A stretch of 6,074 nucleotides of DNA, taken from NCBI RefSeq assembly GCF_020829685.1, contig NZ_JAIVFR010000427.1:1-6074 (forward strand). The letters run 5' to 3'. The notes under the pieces are model-generated. The model did no database searches. It saw only the letters and a list, made by a program, of their open reading frames with translations, and had not been told where the DNA came from. Below are positions 1-4,962 of the stretch, one piece after another. Position 1 is the first letter of the stretch. Each line of letters opens with the position of its first letter. This DNA comes from Nostoc sp. CHAB 5715 (GTDB lineage Bacteria; Cyanobacteriota; Cyanobacteriia; Cyanobacteriales; Nostocaceae). The position numbers and the translations under genes are program-made.

Positions 1-23
1 ACAAATTTAAAAAGCAATAGGCT

Positions 24-41
24 AGGACTTACGCATTGACA
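24..41. repeat. Possible end of a dispersed cyanobacterial repeat
   Basis: The string AGGACTTACGCATTGAC lies here. From memory, AGGACTTACGCA and its complement TGCGTAAGTCCT recur between genes in Nostoc-like genomes, which suggests a transposon or MITE end. No matching inverted partner is visible within the window, so if it is an element end, the rest lies to the left or has decayed. This rests on recollection of the motif and not on a search. Confidence 0.25.
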
Positions 42-114
42 AGAAATACCATATATGGAGAAGTTTAAAAACCACATCTTTCGTAAGGGCACAGCAAAGT
101 TCATTGGTGTCAAC

Positions 115-134
115 TTAAGCTAGAAATAGCTTAA
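115..134. repeat. Perfect 8-bp inverted repeat with GAAA loop
   Basis: TTAAGCTA (115-122) and TAGCTTAA (127-134) are perfect complements around a GAAA loop. The hexamer GTCAAC flanks the palindrome on both sides (109-114 and 139-144). It sits about 60 bp past the stop codon of the minus-strand ATPase gene, so it could slow or end that transcript. Neither strand has a T-run beside it and the stem is AT-rich, so a classic intrinsic terminator is unlikely. Confidence 0.45.
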
Positions 135-140
135 ATCAGT

Positions 141-169
141 CAACAATTATAACTGATAACTGATAACTC
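141..169. repeat. Short heptamer tandem repeat (STRR-like)
   Basis: Three consecutive heptamers (ATAACTG, ATAACTG, ATAACTC) occupy 149-169, just after CAACAAT at 141-147. Seven-base periodicity between genes is typical of the STRR sequences of heterocystous cyanobacteria. The tract lies 23 bp beyond the 3' end of the ATPase gene. Confidence 0.6.
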
Positions 170-192
170 TTGGCTGACTCACCCGCCTGGAA

Positions 193-1518
193 CTAAAGTT
201 CAAGACTAATAGCTAAAGTAGTTTCCGGGTCAAAAAAGTGAATTTTCTCTGGAGTCAGAGATAACCATAGTTGCTCACCAGCTTGTACAAATCGGTCTGG
301 TGGTATTCGCACTTGTAAGTAATTGGTAGTGGCTCTTTGAGATCCCGGTTCGGCAATCTTAACAGAGAGAAAGGAATCGTTACCGAGATTCTCTACCAAA
401 TCTACTTGCACTGGTAGATTTTTGGTGGCGGGCATACTCAAGTTCAAATGTTCTGGACGAATGCCTAAAATTAGAGTTTTCCGATTATATTTTTGTAAAG
501 CTCTTCCCCAAACTTCTGGGAGGGTGAAACGAAACTGGGAATGAGTAATCAACTGTGGGGCATGAAATTCTACAGGAATAAAATTCATCGGTGGTGAACC
601 AATGAACTCTGCGACAAAAAGGTTGGCAGGGCGGTTGTAAAGTTCTAGGGGAGAAGCAACTTGCTGAATTTTACCCTCAGACATAATCGCAATGCGATCG
701 CCCATTGTCATCGCTTCTGTTTGATCGTGGGTAACGTAAATTGTCGTTGTCCCCAGTTGGCGCTGCAATTTGACAATTTGAGCGCGGGTTTCTGCTCGCA
801 GTTTGGCATCTAAGTTAGAAAGCGGTTCATCCATTAAGAATACTTGGGGGTCACGCGCGATCGCTCGTCCCAATGCAACCCGTTGTCTTTGTCCCCCAGA
901 TAGCTGTTTGGGTAAGCGATTCAGCAATGTTTCGATTTGCAACAGTTGAGCAACACTACGCACCTGTTCATCCACCGCCCGTTCTTTGTCAGAAATGTAG
1001 CGCAGTCCTTTAGGTAAATTTCTGGTCGCACCCACAAAAAGATTTTCTGTCCACGTCCGAAGATAAGGGGATGAGGGGGATGAGGGGGATGAGGGAGTAA
1101 TTTCTTCCTCTGCTCTCCCAAAGCGGCGGCGTAACCCAAAGGCGATGTTGTCGTACACCGTCATGTGGGGATAGAGGGCGTAATTTTGAAACACCATTGC
1201 GATGTCGCGTTCTTTGGGTGGTAGGTCATTGATCAAGCGATCGCCTATCCAGATATTACCGCCAGTCATCACTTCCAAACCAGCGATTAAGCGTAGCAGG
1301 GTACTTTTACCACAACCAGAAGGGCCCACCAGCACCATAAACTCACCATCTGCGATCGTCAGGTTAATCCGCCGCAAAACGTTAACACTTCCCGCTCGTT
1401 CTTGCGCTGCATCAGTTTTCTCCTCAGACGTGAGGGAGGATTGGTTTTGTGAGGTCACACCTTCCCCTTTACGCGGGGAAAAACTTTTATAAACGTTTTC
1501 TAAAATAACTTGAGACAC
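193..1518 (-). CDS. ABC transporter ATP-binding protein, UgpC/MalK type (sugar importer ATPase)
   Basis: This is the cytoplasmic ATPase subunit of a binding-protein-dependent importer of the CUT1 (sugar/glycerol-phosphate) class. Over 441 residues it shows Walker A GPSGCGKST (65-73), the Q-loop glutamine (111, VFQNYALYPHMT), signature LSGGQ (206-210), Walker B VFLMDEP (226-232), D-loop SNLD (234-237), the H-loop histidine (264, VTHDQTEA) and a C-terminal TOBE/OB regulatory region with LGIRPEHL (351-358). The start is GTG. An in-frame TAA lies three codons upstream and no other Met occurs before Walker A; no clear Shine-Dalgarno is seen. It is longer than the usual 350-380 residues because of two insertions: a polar stretch at about 14-45, and about 45 residues at 134-182, between Q-loop and signature, beginning with three Ser-Ser-Pro repeats. 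No permease or solute-binding gene is adjacent, so it may be a shared ATPase serving transporters elsewhere. The family is certain; the substrate is unknown. Confidence 0.93.
   Translation of the reverse strand: MSQVILENVYKSFSPRKGEGVTSQNQSSLTSEEKTDAAQERAGSVNVLRRINLTIADGEFMVLVGPSGCGKSTLLRLIAGLEVMTGGNIWIGDRLINDLPPKERDIAMVFQNYALYPHMTVYDNIAFGLRRRFGRAEEEITPSSPSSPSSPYLRTWTENLFVGATRNLPKGLRYISDKERAVDEQVRSVAQLLQIETLLNRLPKQLSGGQRQRVALGRAIARDPQVFLMDEPLSNLDAKLRAETRAQIVKLQRQLGTTTIYVTHDQTEAMTMGDRIAIMSEGKIQQVASPLELYNRPANLFVAEFIGSPPMNFIPVEFHAPQLITHSQFRFTLPEVWGRALQKYNRKTLILGIRPEHLNLSMPATKNLPVQVDLVENLGNDSFLSVKIAEPGSQRATTNYLQVRIPPDRFVQAGEQLWLSLTPEKIHFFDPETTLAISLEL
1067..1093 (-). repeat. Three 9-bp tandem repeats inside the ATPase gene
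   Basis: Three exact copies of GGGGATGAG (1067-1075, 1076-1084, 1085-1093) are read on the minus strand as Ser-Ser-Pro repeats, residues 143-151. The unit length is a multiple of three, so copy-number change keeps the frame. They lie at the start of the insertion between Q-loop and signature. Confidence 0.85.
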
Positions 1519-1532
1519 AACTAATTATTGTC

Positions 1533-1595
1533 ATTGGGGATTGGGCATTGGGCATGGGGCATTGGACTAATGACCAATGACTGATGACCAATGAC
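1533..1595. repeat. STRR heptamer tract, nine units in register
   Basis: Nine heptamers follow one another without a break: ATTGGGG, ATTGGGC, ATTGGGC, ATGGGGC, ATTGGAC, TAATGAC, CAATGAC, TGATGAC, CAATGAC. The first units are the complement of the CCCCAAT-type STRR heptamer known from heterocystous cyanobacteria; the array then grades into a NRATGAC type. It lies in the divergent spacer between the ATPase gene (starts 1518, minus) and the monooxygenase gene (starts 1709, plus), where both promoters must sit. No convincing -35/-10 pair was found in this spacer. Confidence 0.85.
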
Positions 1596-1695
1596 TGTTT
1601 AGCGCCAATCATAATACACGTTTTATGTAAATACGAAAAGTTAAAAAAACAGCTTGCACCATCAAAAGCAAACTATCCTGAATTTTAGGGCTATC

Positions 1696-1703
1696 AGGAG
1701 GTG
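1696..1703 (+). promoter_or_regulatory. Ribosome binding site of the FAD monooxygenase
   Basis: AGGAGGTG, a near-complete match to the anti-Shine-Dalgarno sequence, ends five bases before the ATG at 1709. It settles the start codon and implies efficient translation. Confidence 0.85.
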
Positions 1704-1708
1704 TTGTT

Positions 1709-2965
1709 ATGACTACCAATGTACCTAAAAATCTTTCCCAAGACCCAAGCATTAACCCTGTCCATGACATTGTAGACGGACAAACCACAGATTGTTGCAT
1801 TGTGGGTGGAGGCCCGGCAGGAGCAGTTTTGGCATTGTTGTTAGCGCGTCAAGGCATTTCGGTGATGCTGCTGGAAGCACACAAAGACTTCGATCGCGAC
1901 TTTCGCGGCGATACGATTCATCCGTCGGTGATGGAAATTATGGAAGAATTGGGACTTAGCGATCGCTTGCTAAAACTCCCCCATGCCAAAATGCGCCAAA
2001 TTAGGTTTAAAACTCCTCAAGATACTGTCACATTGGCAGATTTTAGTCATTTGAAAACCCATTACCCCTACATTACAATGCTTCCCCAAATAAAATTCCT
2101 GGAGTTCATCACCCAAGAAGCACAAAAATATCCTAGTTTCCATCTGGTAATGGGTGCGAATGTGCAGGAATTAATTACGGAAAATGGCGTAATTCAAGGT
2201 GTCCGCTATCGGGGAGGCGGTGGTTGGCATGAAATCCGGGCAATAGTAACAGTGGGTGCAGATGGTCGCCACTCACGTTTACGCCACTTGGGTGAGTTTG
2301 AATCAATCGAAACCTCTCCGCCAATGGATGTCCTCTGGTTCCGCCTACCGCGTCAGCTAGAAGACCCAGAGGGGGGAATGGGGCGCTTTGGTCAAGGTAA
2401 AATCATTGCCATGCTTGACCGTGGTGATGAGTGGCAAGTTGCCTATGTTATTCATAAAGGAGGCTATCAACAACTACGGGCTGCGGGTTTGGAGGAATTA
2501 AAAAAATCTGTTGTCGAAGTAGTGCCGGAATTCCAGCAACGCATCCAAAATTTACATGATTGGTCACAAATAGCTTTTCTCTCAGTGGAGTCCAGCCGCG
2601 TCAAACGCTGGTATCGTCCGGGACTGCTACTCATTGGTGATGCTGCCCATATAATGTCCCCCGTCGGTGGAGTTGGCATTAATTACGCAATTCAAGATGC
2701 TGTAGTCGCGGCGAATGTACTCAGCAAACCGCTCAAAAACGGACAAGTACAACTTAGCGATCTAGCAAAAGTACAGCGTCAACGCGAGTTGCCCATACGC
2801 ATCATTCAGGCGTTTCAAACTTTTATCCAAAAGCGGGTATTTGCCCCGGTTCTCACCTCAAATCGCACCTTTGTACCACCTGCGTTTTTGCGCTTACCCA
2901 TCTTGCGTGATCTTCCAGGTAGGTTGATTGCCTTGGGTGTTTTTCCAGTTCACGTTAAGACTTAA
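1709..2965 (+). CDS. FAD-dependent monooxygenase (PHBH/UbiH fold)
   Basis: A 418-residue class A flavoprotein monooxygenase, the group that uses NAD(P)H and O2 to hydroxylate aromatic or other small substrates through a flavin hydroperoxide. The FAD Rossmann motif GGGPAG is at 33-38, with the acidic end of the second strand at Glu56 (VMLLEA). The conserved Arg region follows (RDFRGDTIHPSVMEIMEELGL, split here by family position at about 63-83). The DG motif is VGADGRHSRLR (182-192), and the GD motif that contacts the FAD ribityl chain is GDAAHIMSPVGGVGIN (310-325). All three signatures are intact and the length is normal for the family. About 28 extra residues precede the Rossmann fold. There is no signal peptide, so it is probably soluble in the cytoplasm. 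The final 40 residues (LRLPILRDLPGRLIALGVFP) are hydrophobic and basic and might touch a membrane or partner. No pathway genes are next to it, so the substrate cannot be inferred; a geranylgeranyl-reductase-like role is less likely. Confidence 0.9.
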   Translation: MTTNVPKNLSQDPSINPVHDIVDGQTTDCCIVGGGPAGAVLALLLARQGISVMLLEAHKDFDRDFRGDTIHPSVMEIMEELGLSDRLLKLPHAKMRQIRFKTPQDTVTLADFSHLKTHYPYITMLPQIKFLEFITQEAQKYPSFHLVMGANVQELITENGVIQGVRYRGGGGWHEIRAIVTVGADGRHSRLRHLGEFESIETSPPMDVLWFRLPRQLEDPEGGMGRFGQGKIIAMLDRGDEWQVAYVIHKGGYQQLRAAGLEELKKSVVEVVPEFQQRIQNLHDWSQIAFLSVESSRVKRWYRPGLLLIGDAAHIMSPVGGVGINYAIQDAVVAANVLSKPLKNGQVQLSDLAKVQRQRELPIRIIQAFQTFIQKRVFAPVLTSNRTFVPPAFLRLPILRDLPGRLIALGVFPVHVKT

Positions 2966-2983
2966 TTTTTGCCAAAATTTTTT
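2964..2983 (+). terminator. Weak terminator-like structure after the monooxygenase gene
   Basis: AATTTT (2964-2969) can pair with AAAATT (2974-2979), and T2978-T2983 form a T-run. It begins at the stop codon of the monooxygenase gene. The stem contains only A-T pairs and is weak, so termination here would be inefficient at best. Confidence 0.3.
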
Positions 2984-3142
2984 CTATTTAATGAATGGAT
3001 GGTACAATTATACTACTCCAGATAGAATTCAATGCTCATTTAGTCAGGCGAGGGTGGCGGGCGGCATACTCAATGCTGTTCAAAGCGATCGCTTGGCTTT
3101 TATGCTAGAAATAAAAAACTCAGAGTGGAAAAATTCAGCACC

Positions 3143-3163
3143 CAGGAGTCAGAAATCAGAATT
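3143..3163. repeat. Three CAGNANT heptamers (STRR-like)
   Basis: CAGGAGT (3143-3149), CAGAAAT (3150-3156) and CAGAATT (3157-3163) follow in register. They end just before the AAGGAG that precedes the small ORF at 3179, so that Shine-Dalgarno-like string may itself derive from repeat sequence. Confidence 0.55.
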
Positions 3164-3178
3164 GATAAGGAGTCTAGT

Positions 3179-3277
3179 ATGATTGGTATATTCATTCATC
3201 GAAAGCGGCGGGAAACTCCAGAGAGCAAGTGGCGTGGAGAGGGACAGCCGCCCCGCCGCTTGGGGCATTGGGCATAG
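3179..3277 (+). CDS. Possible 32-residue small ORF, interrupted by a repeat
   Basis: An ATG at 3179 follows AAGGAG (3167-3172) by six bases, a textbook translation start. It reads MIGIFIHRKRRETPES, then KWRGEGQPPRRLGHWA, and stops at 3275-3277 inside STRR heptamers. The product would be very basic. Its second half runs into the palindromic block. Codons for TP..KWRG recur at 3384-3407 in another frame, where they continue VFHQVFS and stop at 3429-3431. Removing one repeat unit (169 bp) would join the two halves into a 27-residue ORF. I recognise no family. Expression is unproven and the ORF may be accidental; a leader peptide or a repeat-disrupted small gene are the alternatives. Confidence 0.25.
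   Translation: MIGIFIHRKRRETPESKWRGEGQPPRRLGHWA
3204..3260. repeat. GC-rich hairpin, 9-bp perfect arms
   Basis: AGCGGCGGG (3204-3212) is the exact complement of CCCGCCGCT (3252-3260). Inside, CTCCA (3216-3220) pairs with TGGAG (3235-3239), giving a nested structure. It forms the left edge of the palindromic block in this spacer and lies within the small ORF. Confidence 0.65.
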
Positions 3278-3281
3278 GGGA
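3261..3281. repeat. STRR heptamers, G-rich orientation
   Basis: TGGGGCA, TTGGGCA and TAGGGGA follow in seven-base register. They are the same family as the tract at 1533-1560 and are complementary in type to the C-rich tract at 3340-3376, so the two form imperfect arms around the central palindrome. Confidence 0.65.
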
Positions 3282-3325
3282 GGCAGTGCGGTCTTGGGGT
3301 TTCCCCAAGTGGAGCAACTGCCGTC
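3280..3325. repeat. Palindromic repeat, copy 1 (5' of ssb)
   Basis: GGCAGT (3282-3287) pairs with ACTGCC (3317-3322), extended by GC/GC with one bulged A. The centre carries a perfect hairpin, CTTGGGG (3293-3299), loop TTT, CCCCAAG (3303-3309). The outer arms GAGGCAGTGCG (3280-3290) and AGCAACTGCCGTC (3313-3325) reappear exactly, reverse-complemented and in matching order, at 4238-4279. It is therefore a repeat family and not a chance palindrome. Confidence 0.75.
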
Positions 3326-3339
3326 ATTGGTAATTTCTT

Positions 3340-3376
3340 CCCCATACCCTATGCCCCATTCCCCATATTCCCCATG
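3340..3376. repeat. STRR heptamers, C-rich orientation
   Basis: CCCCATA, CCCTATG, CCCCATT and CCCCATA fill 3340-3367 in register, and CCCCATG follows after two extra bases (3370-3376). These are CCCCA-type STRR heptamers. They run opposite to those at 3261-3281 and can pair with them across the central palindrome. Confidence 0.7.
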
Positions 3377-3379
3377 CCC

Positions 3380-3413
3380 AAAAACTCCATCCCGCAAGTG
3401 GCGTGGAGTTTTT
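3380..3413 (+). terminator. Terminator-like hairpin with T-run before ssb
   Basis: AAAAACTCCA (3380-3389) pairs perfectly with TGGAGTTTTT (3404-3413). An inner CGC/GCG (3393-3395, 3401-3403) closes a five-base loop. The right arm ends in TTTTT, so on the plus strand this has intrinsic-terminator shape; being symmetrical, it could also act on the minus strand. It would separate transcripts entering from the monooxygenase side from ssb, about 165 bp downstream. It is also the right copy of the split direct repeat. Confidence 0.55.
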
Positions 3414-3564
3414 CATCAAGTGTTCTCCTGAATTCTGATCTAAGAGTAGATGTAGAAAATTTGTTCAAATATTATTAAAAAATGCAAAAGATTAAACCTA
3501 TCTAAATATTAATTGGCACTACATAGAAAAACCTTCTCTTTTTGAATCAGTACTTTTTGCAGTC

Positions 3565-3569
3565 AGGAG
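3565..3569 (+). promoter_or_regulatory. Ribosome binding site of ssb
   Basis: AGGAG lies eight bases before the ATG at 3578. It supports that start over the in-frame TTG at 3542, which has no comparable site and would add 12 residues not expected in this family. Confidence 0.75.
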
Positions 3570-3577
3570 TAATTTTA

Positions 3578-4150
3578 ATGAACAGCTGCGTTTTGATGGC
3601 AGAAATTATTAACGAGCCGCAACTCCGTTATACAGCAGATAATCTGGGAGTCACGGAAATGCTAGTGCAGTTTCCCAATTCCCAGAAACCAGAAGATCCG
3701 CCAGCCACCCTGAAGGTAGTGGGCTGGGGGAATTTAGCGACAGAAATTCAGCAAAACTACCACCAAGGCGATCGCGTCATCCTGGTAGGACGTTTAAGCA
3801 TGAATACTGTTGAACGTCAAGAAGGTTTTAAAGAAAAACGCGCTGAATTGACAGTACAACAAATTCAATCTGTTGGAGGTAGTTTTAATACTGATCCATT
3901 ACCCTCAGCAACCGTAACTCCATCATTTACTGAAACTGCTCCACGACAACCATCAGCATCTCGTCCTCCACAGAAAGACGTTAGCAGTTACGAGTCACCA
4001 CGTCCAGCACCTACCCCAGCTACAAATCCTGTTGCTGTTACTCCCCAAGCGACAAGTTACGAACCCGTACCCCAACCAACAAATTATGAGGGAACCACTT
4101 ATCCAGCAGTGAAAGAGCAAGAACCGGATCCAGATGATATTCCTTTCTAA
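3578..4150 (+). CDS. ssb: Single-stranded DNA-binding protein
   Basis: SSB coats single-stranded DNA during replication, repair and recombination and recruits partner proteins through its acidic tail. The 190-residue product has an N-terminal OB fold at about 3-98 (VLMAEIINEPQLRYT, VVGWGNLATEI, GDRVILVGRLSMNTV, KRAELTVQQIQSV), a Pro/Ser/Thr-rich disordered linker at about 99-178, and the C-terminal tip DPDDIPF. That tip is the DDIPF motif that binds SSB-interacting proteins. The form starting MNSCVLMAEI is the one I associate with cyanobacteria. The linker carries three spaced Tyr-Glu pairs (138-139, 161-162, 170-171). ATG 3578 is preferred on its ribosome binding site; Met7 is a weaker alternative. 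The gene stands alone, with matching palindromic repeats on both sides in opposite orientation and no replication gene next to it. Some cyanobacteria encode more than one SSB, so this may not be the only copy. Confidence 0.95.
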   Translation: MNSCVLMAEIINEPQLRYTADNLGVTEMLVQFPNSQKPEDPPATLKVVGWGNLATEIQQNYHQGDRVILVGRLSMNTVERQEGFKEKRAELTVQQIQSVGGSFNTDPLPSATVTPSFTETAPRQPSASRPPQKDVSSYESPRPAPTPATNPVAVTPQATSYEPVPQPTNYEGTTYPAVKEQEPDPDDIPF

Positions 4151-4209
4151 AGTTCGTAGTTGAGCGTGTATTCAATTTGCTTACATACTTAGCTAAAACA
4201 GCAAGAAGC

Positions 4210-4238
4210 CTCACGTCCTACCCGAAGGGAGGCGTGAG
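4210..4238. repeat. Strong hairpin downstream of ssb
   Basis: CTCACG (4210-4215) pairs with CGTGAG (4233-4238). The pairing continues inward as CCT/AGG and CCC/GGG around a GAA loop, with a bulged T and a bulged A. It lies 60 bp after the ssb stop and has no T-run, so it looks more like a REP-type repeat or an mRNA 3' stabiliser than an intrinsic terminator. CCCGAAGGG cores are common, from memory, in Nostocales intergenic repeats. Confidence 0.6.
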
Positions 4239-4279
4239 ACGGCAGTTGCTTCAAGTCTGGCGACCGAACGCACTGCCTC
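4238..4279. repeat. Palindromic repeat, copy 2 (3' of ssb, inverted)
   Basis: GACGGCAGTTGCT (4238-4250) and CGCACTGCCTC (4269-4279) are the exact reverse complements of the two arms of the repeat at 3280-3325. The loop differs: 18 bases here against 22 there, and without the strong central hairpin. GGCAGT/ACTGCC pairing and the bulged base are kept. The pair encloses ssb in opposite orientation. Confidence 0.75.
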
Positions 4280-4313
4280 ATGAATTGCGAGCGAATTGAC
4301 GACAGTCCTCTGA

Positions 4314-4344
4314 CCAATGCCGTAGGCGAGGGAAGATGGCATGG
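4314..4344. repeat. Small hairpin in the post-ssb repeat cluster
   Basis: CC-A-ATGCC (4314-4321) pairs with GGCATGG (4338-4344), with one bulged A. It is the third hairpin in a row after ssb. The bases between it and the preceding palindrome show no gene. Confidence 0.4.
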
Positions 4345-4537
4345 AGGTGCAGGAGCAAAATATTTCATAAATTTGATAGAATAGATTTGGTTAAGTTCAC
4401 CCTATTGGTGTCTGATAAGCCTCTGTCCAGTAGCATTGCGATTATTGGTAAGCGACTCCGTTGCACAGCATAGAAGTAAGTAGGCACATCTTGATTAATA
4501 CAAATCACCTCCGGGGTTTGTCCTATAGCGCGAAAAG
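4345..4537. other. Intergenic stretch without recognisable gene
   Basis: About 190 bp with no credible coding signal. TAGAAT (4376-4381) resembles a -10 box but has no good -35 partner. CACC (4398-4401) pairs with GGTG (4407-4410). If the region downstream is a transposon remnant, its left end should lie here, but I could not place it. Confidence 0.4.
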
Positions 4538-4709
4538 ATGCAGCATCTCATCCAGGACAGTAAAATTTGTAGGGTACAAGGTAAGAAATTTACAGTCTGC
4601 GGTAGGGCATTCCGTGGACTTAAAACAAAGCTCAACGCCTCCGAAGCAATAGCTGGATTGGTTGAGAAGCCCACACTGTATGCTTGCATGCCTTGTGGGA
4701 GTATGTCAC
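4538..4709 (+). mobile_element. Possible IS200/IS605 (TnpB-type) right-end remnant
   Basis: Many cyanobacterial tnpB elements end with a stop codon, a few tens of bases, a hairpin, then GGGAG and a terminal TCAC-type cleavage site. Here a reading frame ending ...VGHSVDLKQSSTPPKQ stops at 4650-4652. It is followed by a CCCACA/TGTGGG hairpin (4670-4699) and GAGTATGTCAC ending at 4709. The spacing fits that layout. No TnpB zinc-ribbon cysteines or RuvC motifs are present, so only the last tens of bases of a gene could survive. This is an inference from architecture and memory of similar ends, not a match to a known element. Confidence 0.3.
4670..4699 (+). repeat. Hairpin of the possible transposon right end
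   Basis: CCCACA (4670-4675) pairs with TGTGGG (4694-4699), and ATGC/GCAT nests inside. GAGTATGTCACC follows directly. A subterminal hairpin just before the end is what IS200/IS605 TnpA recognises. In an RNA it would lie at the 3' end of an omega-RNA scaffold. Confidence 0.5.
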
Positions 4710-4737
4710 CAAAAAGCATTACGATTAATAATTTTAG

Positions 4738-4770
4738 AAATAGCTATCCTTGAGGATGTGCTATTTTTTT
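4738..4770 (+). terminator. Strong intrinsic terminator
   Basis: AAATAGC (4738-4744) pairs with GCTATTT (4760-4766), and ATCC (4746-4749) pairs with GGAT (4754-4757) around a TTGA loop. T4764-T4770 form a seven-base T-run. The shape is a textbook plus-strand intrinsic terminator. The only plus-strand gene upstream, ssb, ends 588 bp earlier, beyond three hairpins, so the transcript that stops here is unidentified. Confidence 0.8.
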
Positions 4771-4962
4771 GTCTACGTTGACGCTTTGCATCTTGTTGTG
4801 AGACATCGCTTAGTTTAGCTAAAAATATAACAAAATATGTTTTTACACATTTGGGATGCTCCCAATGTTTCTGGAGGGCAGAAGCAGCGATTAGCGATCG
4901 CTAAGGCAGTAACTACGATGCTATTTTTTACCCACAAGAAAAAGCGATCGCTCCCCACAAAA
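4771..4962. other. Intergenic stretch with hairpin and two HIP1 palindromes
   Basis: No gene is visible. A hairpin spans 4847-4868 (ACATTTGGGA, loop TGC, TCCCAATGT, one bulged T). TTAGCGATCGCTAA at 4891-4904 is a 14-bp perfect palindrome built on a HIP1 site, and a second HIP1 lies at 4944-4951. The stretch lies beyond the 3' end of the minus-strand Uma2 gene, so the hairpin could serve as its terminator, although it lacks a T-run on that strand. Confidence 0.5.

Larger units (their letters stand above)
3213..3408. repeat. Split 27-bp direct repeat bracketing a palindromic block
   Basis: AAACTCCA, four variable bases, then GCAAGTGGCGTGGAG occurs at 3213-3239 and again at 3382-3408, with 169 bp between equivalent bases. 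Each copy is itself a hairpin (CTCCA/TGGAG), so the two copies can also act as outer inverted repeats. The 142 bp between them hold STRR heptamers and a long palindrome. This resembles a small non-autonomous repeat element that duplicated its flank, or a recombination product between two hairpin copies. No transposase gene is present. Confidence 0.7.
694..4951. repeat. HIP1 octamers (eight sites)
   Basis: Exact GCGATCGC occurs at 694-701, 857-864, 1237-1244, 1959-1966, 3085-3092, 3778-3785, 4894-4901 and 4944-4951. This is far above chance for DNA of this composition and typical of many cyanobacterial genomes, where the palindrome is over-represented in genes and spacers. The Uma2 gene and the partial 3' gene contain none. 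Confidence 0.9.

Noticed and set aside
1..77. Minus-strand ORF starting at 77 and open to the left edge (about 25 codons)
   Set aside because: It is short, has no clear ribosome binding site, and reads through the probable dispersed-repeat end; no recognisable protein sequence.
3340..3376. Regular C-rich repeats as a CRISPR array
   Set aside because: The period is seven bases with no spacers; these are STRR heptamers.
3149..3431. Overlapping 82-codon ORFs on both strands over the repeat block
   Set aside because: They are translations of STRR heptamers and palindromes with low-complexity products (for example FGHGEYGEWGIGYGEE), as expected from repeats.
3542..3577. TTG at 3542 as the ssb start
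   Set aside because: The ATG at 3578 has AGGAG at proper spacing and gives the N-terminus expected for cyanobacterial SSB.
4560..4640. Resemblance of TTACAGTCTGCGGTAGGGCAT to the 3' part of E. coli 6S RNA
   Set aside because: Only a short stretch is similar, the order of other 6S-like strings is wrong, and I could not form the long closing stem and central bubble of 6S.
4495..4753. ORFs of 60-75 codons on both strands between ssb and the Uma2 gene
   Set aside because: None shows a family motif, a good ribosome binding site or coding-type composition; the plus-strand frame ending at 4652 is kept only as part of a possible transposon remnant.
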